Positions 18,041 to 30,715 of a stretch of 64,000 bases of DNA are shown piece by piece. The DNA lies in NCBI RefSeq assembly GCF_016924655.1, contig NZ_JAFFJU010000002.1, forward strand, positions 558,001 to 622,000, given 5' to 3'. The translations under genes were made by a program, and so were the position numbers. How positions within the stretch are numbered: the stretch's first letter is position 1; each line of letters begins with the position of its first letter. This DNA comes from Sphingomonas arenae. Its GTDB lineage: Bacteria; Pseudomonadota; Alphaproteobacteria; Sphingomonadales; Sphingomonadaceae. The notes below the pieces were generated by a model that was given only the letters and a program-made list of their open reading frames with translations, had not been told where the DNA came from and did not search any database.

Positions 18041-18322
18041 ATGGCACATAAGAAGGCAGGCGGCTCGTCGCGTAACGGCCGTGATTCGGAATCGAAGCGC
18101 CTTGGCGTGAAGAAGTTCGGCGGCGAGACGGTTCGCGGCGGAAACATTATCGTGCGTCAGCGCGGCACGCGCTGGTACCCGGGCGACAACGTCGGCCTGG
18201 GCAAAGACCATACCCTTTTTGCGCTTTGTGACGGCCGCGTGGAGTTCCGCGACGGCCGACAGGGCCGCAAGTTCGTGCATGTCGCAGCGATTATGCCGAC
18301 CACCGCGGAAGCAGCTGAATAG
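18041..18322 (+). CDS. rpmA: 50S ribosomal protein L27
   Basis: A 93-residue L27 beginning [16 protein letters not shown], whose N-terminal tail reaches the peptidyl transferase centre. The core [16 protein letters not shown] and GRVEFRDG are typical. It is the second gene of the rplU-rpmA operon, ended by the terminator at 18387. Confidence 0.98.
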   Translation: MAHKKAGGSSRNGRDSESKRLGVKKFGGETVRGGNIIVRQRGTRWYPGDNVGLGKDHTLFALCDGRVEFRDGRQGRKFVHVAAIMPTTAEAAE

Positions 18323-18386
18323 GGACCGGTCGCTAAAGGGCCGTCCCAGGAGGGGGCAGCCCAACCGAGGTCCGAAATGGGTTTCG

Positions 18387-18428
18387 AAAGGGAGAAGAGG
18401 GAAGCCCCCTCTTCTCCCTTTCTTTTTC
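18387..18428 (+). terminator. Rho-independent terminator of rplU-rpmA
   Basis: Arms AAAGGGAGAAGAGGG (18387-18401) and CCCTCTTCTCCCTTT (18407-18421) form a long perfect stem with a short loop, followed by CTTTTTC. Confidence 0.93.
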
Positions 18429-18486
18429 TTCTCCCGAAACTGTCACGGAGGGCCTCTAGCGGGCTCTCGAGCGAGGGAGAGTACCA

Positions 18487-19032
18487 ATGTTCGCACGTAC
18501 CGAGCGGCTGCTGCTCCGGCCCGGCTGGGCTGAGGATGCACCGGCACTTGCTCAGGCGATTGCCGACGAGGCGATCGTGCGAAACCTTGCGACCGCGCCA
18601 TGGCCTTACGGCCTGAAGGACGCGGAAGCCTTTCTCTCCATGCCGAAGGATCCGGCTCTGCCGACCTTCCTGCTGTTCAAGCGCACTGCTGCGGAACCCG
18701 AACTCGTGGGAGCATGCGGGCTGGCGCGGCGGCCATCCGGTGCGGTGGAACTCGGCTACTGGATCGCGCGGGCGCATTGGGGGCACGGCTATGCGACGGA
18801 AGCCGGGCGCCACCTCATCGAAATCGCGCGCACGCTCGGCCTGACGCGGCTCGAGGGCTCGCACTTCATCGACAATCCCGCGAGCGGCCGGGTGCTGGAG
18901 AAGCTCGGCTTCGTCCCGACCGGCCTCACGGCTCCCAGGATGAGCTGCGCCCGGGGAGCGCAGGCGATGACGAAGCTCTTCAGGCTGAGCCTGATCGAGC
19001 GGCGGGAGCGCTCGGAGGCACTGGCGGCCTGA
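18487..19032 (+). CDS. GNAT acetyltransferase, RimJ/RimL type
   Basis: A 181-residue GNAT. The acetyl-CoA loop is in ELGYWIARAHWGHGYATEAG (about 88-107), followed by the late NPASGRVLEKLGF segment typical of the ribosomal-protein-like N-acetyltransferase subgroup (RimJ/RimL). The acceptor is not predictable. It lies just after the rpmA terminator, so it has its own promoter. Confidence 0.88.
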   Translation: MFARTERLLLRPGWAEDAPALAQAIADEAIVRNLATAPWPYGLKDAEAFLSMPKDPALPTFLLFKRTAAEPELVGACGLARRPSGAVELGYWIARAHWGHGYATEAGRHLIEIARTLGLTRLEGSHFIDNPASGRVLEKLGFVPTGLTAPRMSCARGAQAMTKLFRLSLIERRERSEALAA

Positions 19033-19035
19033 TCG

Positions 19036-19923
19036 TCAGACCGCCGTGCGCACTCGCTTGGCTGGCGGCTCCTGCCGGTAATCGTAGGTCGCGTCCCACC
19101 CGCGGATCAGCGCGCGGTCGTCCTCGTTCCACGGGTGGAACCCCGGCAGAAAATACTTGAGCCACGCCGCTGCGACCTTCCGGAACATGCCGGGCGAGCC
19201 CCACATGGCCCAGAGCAGCCTGGCGAAAACCCGCTTGCCGGTCAGCCCGTCCTGCCGCAGCAGCTCCAGTGCCCCCTGCGTCCGATGCTCGACGAAGTTG
19301 CGTGTGACCAGCAGCATGATGATCGACTTGACCTTCCACCGCTTCCACCGCGACCAATCCTTGGTCGCCGCGAGCCAGGTGTCATAAGCGACGCCCTTGT
19401 GCTCGATCTCCTCGACGGCATGCCAGCGCCACAGGTCGGCGCTGGCCTGATCCGCACCGGCCAGGTGCTTGGGGTTGGCGAGCAGTTCGTGCGCGATGAT
19501 CGCGGTGAAATGCTCCAGCGCCATGGTCGAGGCGAGGTCCAGGACCTTGGGCCGGCCCTCGAGCAGCTTGAGGCTCTCGTCGACGGTCCGCTCCAGCGGG
19601 GTCAGGTCGTAGCCGGCTTCGACGGCACGCTTGTTGAACTCGGTGTGCTCACGGCTGTGTATGACCTCCTGCGTGGTGAAGGCCTTGATCTCTCCCTCGA
19701 GCACCGGGTCCGCGCGATCCCGAAACGCGCGGACCGATTCGATGAAATAGGCCTCGCCCTTGGGGAAGGTCGCCGACAGGGCATTGAAGATCGCGGTCTG
19801 GTACGGATCGCCGCCCAGCCACCAGCGGGCTGTCTTCTCACCGCGCCCGAACCGGCGGTCGCGCGGCGTGATCGTCAGGTCCGCGGGCGTCGGCGTGCTA
19901 CGCTGAAGACTTGCAACGGCCAT
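19036..19923 (-). CDS. PF10118-type predicted metal-dependent hydrolase (ferritin-like)
   Basis: A 295-residue protein of the family annotated as predicted metal-dependent hydrolase. It holds the conserved segments FPKGEAYFIESVR (about 53-65), EVIHSREHTEFN (90-101), MALEHFTAIIAHE (143-155) and EEIEHKGVAYD (180-190), whose Glu/His residues form a diiron-like site. No function is firmly known. It is divergent from a TetR regulator, with 54 bp between starts, which suggests TetR controls it. Confidence 0.85.
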   Translation of the reverse strand: MAVASLQRSTPTPADLTITPRDRRFGRGEKTARWWLGGDPYQTAIFNALSATFPKGEAYFIESVRAFRDRADPVLEGEIKAFTTQEVIHSREHTEFNKRAVEAGYDLTPLERTVDESLKLLEGRPKVLDLASTMALEHFTAIIAHELLANPKHLAGADQASADLWRWHAVEEIEHKGVAYDTWLAATKDWSRWKRWKVKSIIMLLVTRNFVEHRTQGALELLRQDGLTGKRVFARLLWAMWGSPGMFRKVAAAWLKYFLPGFHPWNEDDRALIRGWDATYDYRQEPPAKRVRTAV

Positions 19924-19977
19924 CTGTGTCCTCCAACCCTGACAGGCGCGGCACTATCATCGGTATTGCTTACAACA

Positions 19978-20571
19978 ATGTCAATAAAACTGCTCGGACG
20001 CAAAAGAGTTTCACCGCAGGAGAGCCGCGCCGCGGCGCTCGGAGCGGCGCGCGAGCTGTTGAAGACCGATGGTGCCGCTGCGGTCACCCTGCAGTCCGTA
20101 GCCAAGAGGATCGGGCGGACTCACGCCAACCTGCTCCATCACTTCGGATCCGCGGCGGGCCTGCAGCGGGCGCTGGCGGAGGACATCGCGCAAACGGTGG
20201 CAGCCTCGATCGAAGGCGCGATCGAAAAGCGGCGCCTCGGCCAGGCGACCGAACGGGACGTCATCGACGCCATGTTCGACGCGTTCCGCCGTGAAGGCGC
20301 TGGCGAGCTGATCGGCTGGATCGCATTGACCCGCCAGCGTGAGGCGCTCGAGCCGGTGATCCAGACCATCGATCGGATCGTCCGCCTGATGAAGGCGGCA
20401 GGCGACGAACGACCCGTGGACCGCATGACGCTCGGGCTGACCCTGCTCGCCATCGGGGACAGTCTCGTCGGGCAGGAGGTCGCGCGCGCCTGCGCCCTGC
20501 CCCGCGAAACCGTCCGCCAGGTCGCGGTCACCCAGATCGAAGCACTGGCCGGCGAATCGCTCAGGGATTAG
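19978..20571 (+). CDS. TetR-family transcriptional regulator
   Basis: A 197-residue regulator starting at ATG 19978; longer in-frame reading upstream is antisense to the PF10118 gene and is rejected. The helix-turn-helix lies at about residues 20-62 (ALGAARELL, VTLQSVAKRIGRTHANLLHHFGSAAGL). The C-terminal part is a ligand and dimer domain of unknown specificity. The 54-bp gap to the divergent gene includes ATTGCTTACAACAAT (19964-19978), an imperfect dyad and a possible operator. Its stop overlaps the stop of the convergent serine hydrolase by three bases. Confidence 0.9.
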   Translation: MSIKLLGRKRVSPQESRAAALGAARELLKTDGAAAVTLQSVAKRIGRTHANLLHHFGSAAGLQRALAEDIAQTVAASIEGAIEKRRLGQATERDVIDAMFDAFRREGAGELIGWIALTRQREALEPVIQTIDRIVRLMKAAGDERPVDRMTLGLTLLAIGDSLVGQEVARACALPRETVRQVAVTQIEALAGESLRD

Positions 20572-22235
20572 TTTGCAGCGACGCGCTGTGCGTCGCGCTT
20601 GCTTCCACCCTGATCGACCGTGAGGTGCGAAACCGCCCCATCCTTTTCGTGGAAGGTGACCCGCGCATCGACACCTTCAAGCCGGAACTCGGTCGCACTC
20701 GTTGGAACGATCGGGATCGAGTTCTGAGAACCGAGCTTGACGGTTAGCCGCCCATCGGTGCCGAAGGCCACCAGCAGCGGCGCAGGCCCGAACTGGTAAT
20801 TTCCGGCATACCGCTCCAGCGTCGCCCGCGGCACCTCCACGGCGGCAGCTTCCGCCGGGATCGGTCCAGTCCAGGCGGACACTTCGGGCGTCTTTGCGCC
20901 ATTCTGGTAGAAGGTCATCACCGGCTTGCCCGATGCGTCCCGGGCAGCCGTGAACCAAGTGAGGCTGTTTGCATAGAAGAAGCGCCCCTGCCCCGCCGGA
21001 ATCGCCTCGAGGTCGGAGCCCCCCGTTCGCCGGGTGAAGAGCTTTCCATCGCGCAGGAACACGCTCCGCTCACCTTCCGCCAGCTTGTACATTCCGACCA
21101 AGGGCTCGAGCTCAGCGGTGGGAACCTCGACCCGCGCGAAGCTGGGGTACGGGTCATTGATCGCCAGGGCTGCCAGTTTCACCGCTGTCATGTCAGGCGA
21201 GCTGCGCGGCTCGTCGCTATTGGCGAAAACGGCGACGAACACATCCTCGTCTGGAACATAAAGGCTTGCGGTCGAGAAGCCGAAGATGCCGCCACCATGG
21301 CCGATCGACCGGCGACCCCGCACGTCCCCGTTCGACAGACCATAGGCGTAATCGACCTCTTTCCCGTCCGAGAGCCGGGTGCGGGCGATCATCTGCTGAT
21401 AGGTCTCGCTCTTGACCACCTTGCCGCCGTGCAGCGCCTTGGCCCACTTGGCCAGGTCCCCAACGCTGCCCACCAGCGCGCCGGCGGCATGTGGAACGCT
21501 CATGTGGATCGGCCGAGCGGGCGCGACCTTTCCGTCACGATCCGTGTAGCCCGCGGCCATCTGGCTGATGCCCGGCTCATCCAAACCGTGGCGTATCGTC
21601 GTGAGACCGAGCGGCTTGGTGATGCGGTCGGCAACCGCCACGTACCAGGGCTTGCCGCTGACCTTCTCGATGATCGCGCCGAGCAGGACGTAGCCGGAAT
21701 TGTTGTACGAAAAGCGGGTGCCGGCGGGGAACTCGTCCGGCTTCTCACGGAATTCCGCGATAAGGCTATCCGTCGTGACTGCTGTCGCGGGCTTGTCGCT
21801 CGACATCCAGCCGGGGATGCCCGTGTAACTCTGGATACCCGACGTATGATTGAGCAATTGCGCGACCGTCGCGGCGGCACCCGGTTTTGGATAGTCCGGC
21901 AGGAATTTCGAAAGCGGGTCCGAAAGGGACAGCTTGCCCTCTTCGACCAGCTGCAGAATCACTGCCGCCGTGAACTGCTTGGTGATGGAGCCGAGCCGGA
22001 ACACCGTGTCAGGGGTGATCGGCCGCCTCGTATCGACATTGGCGAGACCGCGGCCGGCAGAATAGGCAATCTTGCCATCGTCCATGACGATGACGGCGGC
22101 ACCGGGCGCGTCAGCCGGGAAGCTGTTCGCCAGAAGCGCATCCGCTTTCGCCTTGAAGCCCGCTGGAACGGCCGCCGCCGGTACGGACCAGATCAACGCC
22201 AGCGGCAGGACAGCCGCACCCCAACGCATTGTCAT
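20568..22235 (-). CDS. Serine hydrolase, class C beta-lactamase/esterase family
   Basis: A 555-residue exported protein: signal peptide 1-22 (ending PAAAVPA), then a beta-lactamase-like domain with SxxK at 83-86 (SITK), YxN at 177-179 (YNN) and HGG at 313-315. Residues about 360-555 form a beta-rich C-terminal region as in many family members. At this size it is more likely a peptidase or esterase than a resistance enzyme. It lies 12 kb from the BlaI-type operon and shares no visible control with it. Confidence 0.9.
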   Translation of the reverse strand: MTMRWGAAVLPLALIWSVPAAAVPAGFKAKADALLANSFPADAPGAAVIVMDDGKIAYSAGRGLANVDTRRPITPDTVFRLGSITKQFTAAVILQLVEEGKLSLSDPLSKFLPDYPKPGAAATVAQLLNHTSGIQSYTGIPGWMSSDKPATAVTTDSLIAEFREKPDEFPAGTRFSYNNSGYVLLGAIIEKVSGKPWYVAVADRITKPLGLTTIRHGLDEPGISQMAAGYTDRDGKVAPARPIHMSVPHAAGALVGSVGDLAKWAKALHGGKVVKSETYQQMIARTRLSDGKEVDYAYGLSNGDVRGRRSIGHGGGIFGFSTASLYVPDEDVFVAVFANSDEPRSSPDMTAVKLAALAINDPYPSFARVEVPTAELEPLVGMYKLAEGERSVFLRDGKLFTRRTGGSDLEAIPAGQGRFFYANSLTWFTAARDASGKPVMTFYQNGAKTPEVSAWTGPIPAEAAAVEVPRATLERYAGNYQFGPAPLLVAFGTDGRLTVKLGSQNSIPIVPTSATEFRLEGVDARVTFHEKDGAVSHLTVDQGGSKRDAQRVAAN

Positions 22236-22301
22236 TCGACTCTTCTCCCTCTGCGCTGTCTTACGTGACTAACACAGAGGGAGAGGTCAAGCCCCATGCG
22301 C

Positions 22302-22823
22302 TTAGAGAGTGGCGTGAACCGTGGCGACCGCCTGCATGATGGCTGCGACACGGGCCGCAGCCTGGATGGTCTCCGCCTTCACGCCATGCTGCTGGAGCAC
22401 ACGCTCATGGCTGTCGATGCACATGCCGCAGCCGTTCATCGCGCTCACGGCGAGGCTGAACAGCTCGAAGTCGTCCTTCTCGATGCCCGGATTGCCGATC
22501 ACGTTCATGCGCAGCCGCGCGGGCAGCTTGCCGTATTCCGGGTTCGAGGCGAGGTGGACGAAGCGGTAGTAGACGTTGTTCATCGCCATGACCGCAGCGG
22601 CCGCGCGCGCCGCGTTGGCGGCTTCCGGCGATAGCTTGGGCGCACAGTCCGCTTCGGCAGCGGCGACCAGCGGCCGGTAGCCGGAGCCATGCGCGCAGGC
22701 GAGCAGAAGGCCCCACTTTCGCTGGTCACCAAGGGTCTGGTCGTTGAGCATGGAGCCGAGGTTCAGCCGCAGGTCCTTGGCATAGTCCGGAAGCGTGTCG
22801 GCGAATTCCTTGAGGGAAGACAT
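22302..22823 (-). CDS. ahpD: Alkyl hydroperoxide reductase AhpD family protein
   Basis: A 173-residue carboxymuconolactone decarboxylase-fold protein with the AhpD redox centre CGMC at 132-135 and the nearby His139. AhpD reduces AhpC, which is encoded just upstream on the same strand. AGGAG precedes the ATG by six bases. The 137 bp between ahpC and ahpD contains two hairpins, one followed by TTTT, which may lower ahpD expression relative to ahpC. Confidence 0.92.
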   Translation of the reverse strand: MSSLKEFADTLPDYAKDLRLNLGSMLNDQTLGDQRKWGLLLACAHGSGYRPLVAAAEADCAPKLSPEAANAARAAAAVMAMNNVYYRFVHLASNPEYGKLPARLRMNVIGNPGIEKDDFELFSLAVSAMNGCGMCIDSHERVLQQHGVKAETIQAAARVAAIMQAVATVHATL

Positions 22824-22841
22824 GGTCTCTCCTGACGAAAA

Positions 22842-22864
22842 CGCCCGCGGGATGAACGCGGGCG
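22842..22864 (-). terminator. Hairpin with T-run between ahpC and ahpD
   Basis: On the minus strand CGCCCGCG and CGCGGGCG (perfect 8-bp arms, 7-base loop) are followed by TTTTCG, only 19 bases before the ahpD start. It looks like an intrinsic terminator or attenuator inside the operon. Confidence 0.6.
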
Positions 22865-22883
22865 CTTGCTTGTTGATGAAGTC

Positions 22884-22918
22884 GGAAGGGGTCCCGCAGG
22901 GGGTACGAGACCCCTTCC
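22884..22918 (-). terminator. Second ahpC-ahpD intergenic hairpin
   Basis: Perfect 10-bp arms GGAAGGGGTC and GACCCCTTCC enclose a 15-base loop, about 43 bases after the ahpC stop. There is no T-run, so it may instead protect the ahpC message end. Confidence 0.5.
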
Positions 22919-22960
22919 TCCCACTCCATAGGGGTCTGGAGGGGAACTGGTGGGTGTGGC

Positions 22961-23503
22961 TCAGGCCGCGGGCTTCAGCACCTCGTCACCGGCCGTCCAG
23001 TTGCACGGGCACAGCTCGTCGGTCTGCAGAGCGTCGAGCACCCGAAGAGCTTCCTGCGGGTTGCGGCCGACGTTGAGGCCGTTGACCGTGACGTGCTGGA
23101 TGACGTTGTCCGGATCGATGATGAAGGTCGCGCGGAACGCGACATGCTCGTTGCGGTCGAGGATGCCGAGCGCTTCGGCGAGCTGCTTGCCGTTGTCCGC
23201 AATCCACGGGAAGTCGCAGGCAGCCAGCTGTTCGTCCGACTTGCGCCAGGCGAAGTGCACGTGCGCGGTGTCGGTCGAAGCGCCGATCAGGTCGGCGTCG
23301 CGGTCGGCGAAGTCGTTCTTCAGCTCGCCATAACCGACGATCTCGGTCGGGCAGACGAAGGTGAAGTCCTTCGGCCAGTAGAACAGGATCTTCCAGCGGC
23401 CATTGGTCTGGCCCAAGTCAATCGTCTCCCCGGCGGGGAGCGCGGACGTGCCCTGCTGCACGGGAAGAACGAGGCTGGGGATCTTGTCACCGACGGTAAG
23501 CAT
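22961..23503 (-). CDS. ahpC: Peroxiredoxin AhpC (AhpE-like/1-Cys or 2-Cys typical)
   Basis: A 180-residue peroxiredoxin starting at ATG 23503 with AGGAG upstream. The peroxidatic Cys51 is in FTFVCPTE; the C-terminal ELCPCNW holds Cys165 and Cys167, in the position of the resolving cysteine. It reduces hydroperoxides in the cytoplasm and is regenerated by AhpD, the next gene. It is divergent from oxyR; the dyad at 23605-23625 lies between them. Confidence 0.95.
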   Translation of the reverse strand: MLTVGDKIPSLVLPVQQGTSALPAGETIDLGQTNGRWKILFYWPKDFTFVCPTEIVGYGELKNDFADRDADLIGASTDTAHVHFAWRKSDEQLAACDFPWIADNGKQLAEALGILDRNEHVAFRATFIIDPDNVIQHVTVNGLNVGRNPQEALRVLDALQTDELCPCNWTAGDEVLKPAA

Positions 23504-23604
23504 TACTGCGCTCCTGTTTGTAAGAAAAACGGCGTCCCGCGAGTGCGAACGCCGTGTGTGCGATGCAGCATGTAGAGGCTGGCGCTCAGCGTTCAAGCCG
23601 ATTA

Positions 23605-23625
23605 ATCCGATAAGCTTCATCGGAT
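23605..23625. promoter_or_regulatory. Candidate OxyR operator, ahpC/oxyR region
   Basis: ATCCGAT (23605-23611) and ATCGGAT (23619-23625) are perfect 7-bp arms around AAGCTTC, ending six bases before the oxyR ATG. LysR-type regulators bind such dyads and often repress their own gene. A related dyad precedes katG at 27090. Confidence 0.6.
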
Positions 23626-24532
23626 GGATCAATGACTGTCTACCTACCCACGTTGAAGCAACTTCAATATCTGGTCGCCCTGCACGACCACGGGCACTTC
23701 GGCCGTGCCGCGGAGAGTTGCTTCATCACGCAGTCGACCCTCTCGGCCTCGCTGAGAGAGCTCGAGACCCTGCTCGGCGCGAGGCTCGTCGAACGGACGC
23801 GACGGGTGGTCCGTTTCACGCCTCTCGGGCTGCGGATCGTGGCGAAGGCGCGACGTGTGCTGCACGAATCGGAGGAGCTGGCGGACATGGCCCGAGCCGA
23901 GCGCGCTCCGCTAACCGGCGAACTGCGCATGGGGGTCATTCCGACCATTGCTCCATTCCTGCTCCCCTCGCTACTGCCGCAACTGCGCGCCGAGTGGCCG
24001 AGCCTGAAGCTCTACTTGCGCGAAGAAACCAGCCAGGCCGCTTGCGACTCCTTGCAGCGGGGCCAGCTCGACTGCGTGCTGCTGGCGATGCCGTATGCGT
24101 GCGGTGACGTGGATACGGAGGAGCTGTTCGACGATGAGCTGCTTGTCGCCTTTCCGGCGAGCGAAGAGCCGCTGAAGGCCCGGGTAGAACCGGAGGATAT
24201 CGCCACGGGACGGTTGCTGCTGCTGGAAGATGGGCACTGCCTCAAGGACCATGCGCTGTCCGCCTGCAACCGCCCGGAACTGCGCGCATCGGCGATGATG
24301 ATGGGCACGTCGCTGCACACTTTGGTGCAGATGGTCGACAATGGTCTTGGAGTCACCATGGTCCCGAAGATGGCGGTGGACGCCGGACTGCTCGCCGGAA
24401 CGGGCGTAACGGTGAAGCCCCTCCAGGCTGATCATGCGCTTCGGCGCATCGCGCTCATCTGGCGGCGAGGCAGTCCAAGAGCGGAAGAGTTCCGGCTGCT
24501 GGGCGACGCGCTTCGGCGACACCACGCGGCGC

Positions 24533-27706
<3,174 letters not shown>

Positions 27707-27826
27707 TCGCGAACGCTCTTAGCGGCCTTTGCTCCACTTCGGGAGCCCTGCCACCACGCCGCTATTGTGCTCCCCGGCAAGTCCCGCCAAGACGCGCGAA
27801 CCCTTCAATGGCTCGGGAAATTGGCG

Positions 27827-29395
27827 ATGCGTCTGATGCTTGCGGTGGCTCTGGGAACAAGCATTCTTTTCTCTGTGCCCGCCGCCGCTCAGCGCCCGGT
27901 GCAGTTCGCCGCCACCGCTCCGGCCGGTTCCGACCTGGTCCTGCCGCTCCGCAACGCGGATCACCTCGGCCATGCCGCGGCTGTACTGGACGACGGCAGT
28001 CGTGAGGCGGTGCGCCGGGCACTCGCATCCGCGGACTTCGATTTCGAGCGGGGCTCGACCCTTTCGCTTCGGGGGATCGGCCCATGGGCGCGCATCTTGG
28101 TCATGGGTATGGGGCAGCCGCCGTTCGAGCCGAAGGTGTTGCAAGACCTCGGCGGCACGATCGCGCAGGAGACCAAGGGATCGCGGGAGCCGGTCGCCGT
28201 TCTTCTCCAGACGATTCCGAGCGCGGGCCCACAGGCTGGGCTGCACGTCGCCACCGGCGCGATGCTGGGAGGCTACAGTTTCGACCGCTACAAGTCCGCC
28301 GATCCCAAGCGCCCGGCGGGAGCAGAGGCGCCGCTCGTCATCCTGGGCTCCGACGCAGCGACCGCGCAGCGCTACCAGCGCGAGGGCGCCGCACTCGCCG
28401 AAGGCACGAACTTCGCCCGCGACCTGATCCGGGAACCGGCGAACGTGCTCTATCCGGAGGTCTTCGTCGAGCGGACGCGACAGGCGTTTGCAGGCGTGCG
28501 CGGTGCCTCGATCGAAGTGCTCGACGTACCCGCCATGGAGCGGCTCGGGATGGGCGCAATCTTGAGCGTGGGGAAAGGATCCGCGCGACCGCCGCGCATG
28601 CTGATCGTGCGCTATCGGGGCACCGGGAACAACCCTCTCGTCGGACTCGCGGGCAAGGGTATCACCTTCGACTCCGGCGGCATCTCGCTCAAGCCTGGGA
28701 GCGGCATGTGGGCCATGAAGGGCGACATGGCCGGCGCTGCCGCCGTGGTCGGCACGGTGCTTAGCCTTGCGAAATCGCAAGCTCCCGTGAACGTGATCGG
28801 TGTGGCAGCACTGGCGGAGAACATGCCGAGCGGGAGCGCAAGCCGGCCGGGCGACGTGGTCCGCGCCTACAACGGCAAGACGATCGAGATCCTCAACACT
28901 GACGCGGAAGGCCGGTTGGTCCTGGCCGATGCGGTCGCTTACCTCGAGCGGCAGTTTCGTCCGGCCGCGATCGTCGATATCGCGACCCTGACCGGTGCGG
29001 TGTCGACGGCCCTTGGTGATGAATATGCCGGCCTGTTCAGCCGCCATGAAGGGCTTGCGGCCCAGCTTTCCGCCGCGGGCACCGCAACGGGCGAGGAGCT
29101 GTGGCGGCTTCCGCTTCATCCCAACTATGCGAAGGACATGAAGTCGGACATCGCCGACCTCCAGAACGTCGTGGAGGGCGGCGCTCCCGGGGCAGGGTTT
29201 GGTGCGCACTTCATCGGTGAGTTCGTGGCCAGCACGCCATGGGCTCACCTCGACATCGCGAGCGTCGATAACCGCAGTTCGGCGCTTCCGACGGTGCCGG
29301 AAGGTCTGTCGGGATTCGGCGTGAGGCTGCTCGACCGGTTCGTTCGTGACTTCCGGCCAGGTGCGTCCAACCCCTCTCTCACCGCGGGCAACTGA
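27827..29395 (+). CDS. Exported leucyl aminopeptidase, family M17
   Basis: A 522-residue peptidase with an N-terminal signal peptide (1-22, ending VPAAAQ), unusual as classic PepA is cytoplasmic. The metal signature NTDAEGRL is at 357-364, and the catalytic lysine region GKGITFDSGG lies about 75 residues earlier. It would remove N-terminal amino acids in the periplasm. I start at ATG 27827, where the signal peptide begins; the longer frame is antisense to pgsA and katG. Confidence 0.93.
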   Translation: MRLMLAVALGTSILFSVPAAAQRPVQFAATAPAGSDLVLPLRNADHLGHAAAVLDDGSREAVRRALASADFDFERGSTLSLRGIGPWARILVMGMGQPPFEPKVLQDLGGTIAQETKGSREPVAVLLQTIPSAGPQAGLHVATGAMLGGYSFDRYKSADPKRPAGAEAPLVILGSDAATAQRYQREGAALAEGTNFARDLIREPANVLYPEVFVERTRQAFAGVRGASIEVLDVPAMERLGMGAILSVGKGSARPPRMLIVRYRGTGNNPLVGLAGKGITFDSGGISLKPGSGMWAMKGDMAGAAAVVGTVLSLAKSQAPVNVIGVAALAENMPSGSASRPGDVVRAYNGKTIEILNTDAEGRLVLADAVAYLERQFRPAAIVDIATLTGAVSTALGDEYAGLFSRHEGLAAQLSAAGTATGEELWRLPLHPNYAKDMKSDIADLQNVVEGGAPGAGFGAHFIGEFVASTPWAHLDIASVDNRSSALPTVPEGLSGFGVRLLDRFVRDFRPGASNPSLTAGN

Positions 29396-29409
29396 GCTCC
29401 CGACACCCG

Positions 29410-30711
29410 ATGCAGGACAGCCTCCACCTTCTCCGGACGCGGCGATTCCTGCCGATTTTCGTGACCCAGTTCCTGGGTGCGTTCAACGACAACCTATTCC
29501 GCACGGCCATGGTGATGCTGGTGATTTACGGCATCTACCGCGACCCGCAGCAGGAGGCGGCGTTCAGCGCGGTAGCTGGCGGACTGTTCATCCTGCCGTT
29601 CTTCATCCTCTCGGCCGTCGCTGGACAATTGGCGGATGCGACCGACAAGGCGCGGATCGTGCGACTGGTGAAGACGGCCGAGATCGTCATCATGCTGTTC
29701 GGGGCAGCGGGTCTCCTCCTCCACAACGTTCCCCTCCTGCTTCTCGCCTTGTGCGCCATGGGCGTGCATTCGACCTTCTTCGGTCCGATCAAATACGCGA
29801 TCCTGCCGCAGCACCTGCGCGACGACGAAGTCCTGGGAGGAACGGGCCTGGTTGAGGCCGGCACCTACATCGGCATCCTGGTCGGAACGCTGCTTGGTGG
29901 AGTGCTGGTGCTGCAGAATCTGGACGGCAGCTATCATGCCGAATGGGGCGCAGTCGGCGTTCTTGCGGTGGCGGTGCTGGGCTGGATCAGCGGCCGGTTC
30001 GTCCCGCCCGCGCCGCCGGAACATGACGCACCGGACGCGAGAATCGACTGGCACATCCTCCGTGCCTCGATCAGGCTGGTCAGCGCCACGCTGCACATTC
30101 CCCGCCTGTTCCTGGCGATTGTCGCGATCAGCTTCTTCTGGGCCATGGGCGCCGTTCTTGCCGCGCAGTTCCCGCCGCTCGTGAAGAATGCGCTCGGCTC
30201 GAACCAGGAGGTGGCGACCCTGTTCCTGGCGATCTTCTCGGTGGGAGTGGCGATTGGCTCCGTGGCCGTGAACCGATTGCTCAAGGGCTCGGTCTCGGCC
30301 CGCTATTCACCCGTTTCTGCCCTTGGGATGGGTCTGTTCGTGCTGGACCTGTTCCGCAGGGTGAAGGTCTGGCCGAACGTGGAAGGCGCCCCGTTGCGAG
30401 ACCTCCAGGCGTTCCTTGCGGAGCCGCACGGCTATTGGATCGTGGCCGACCTGCTCGGCGTCGCCATCGCCGGGGGTATGTTTGTCGTTCCGCTCTACGC
30501 CTTCCTGACCACCACCGTGCCCAAGTCGCAGACGGCGCGGACCATTGCCGCCAACAATATCGTCAATGCGGGCTTCATGGTGGCAGCGACGGGCCTGCTC
30601 ACCCTTGCCATCCTGGCCGGAGTCACCGTGGCGGACAGCCTGTTGATCGTGGCAGGATCAAGCCTGCTCTCCGCATGGCTAGGCTGGCGGCTGCACAAGG
30701 CCTGCGATTAG
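29410..30711 (+). CDS. MFS transporter, lysophospholipid transporter (LplT)-like
   Basis: A 433-residue membrane protein with 11-12 hydrophobic segments. The start (FLPIFVTQFLGAFNDNLFR) and the loop GQLADATDKARIVR are typical of the LplT family, which flips lysophospholipids into the cell for re-acylation. In many alphaproteobacteria it is fused to an acyltransferase; here it stands alone. It is 14 bp after the aminopeptidase. Confidence 0.87.
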   Translation: MQDSLHLLRTRRFLPIFVTQFLGAFNDNLFRTAMVMLVIYGIYRDPQQEAAFSAVAGGLFILPFFILSAVAGQLADATDKARIVRLVKTAEIVIMLFGAAGLLLHNVPLLLLALCAMGVHSTFFGPIKYAILPQHLRDDEVLGGTGLVEAGTYIGILVGTLLGGVLVLQNLDGSYHAEWGAVGVLAVAVLGWISGRFVPPAPPEHDAPDARIDWHILRASIRLVSATLHIPRLFLAIVAISFFWAMGAVLAAQFPPLVKNALGSNQEVATLFLAIFSVGVAIGSVAVNRLLKGSVSARYSPVSALGMGLFVLDLFRRVKVWPNVEGAPLRDLQAFLAEPHGYWIVADLLGVAIAGGMFVVPLYAFLTTTVPKSQTARTIAANNIVNAGFMVAATGLLTLAILAGVTVADSLLIVAGSSLLSAWLGWRLHKACD

Positions 30712-30715
30712 GTGG

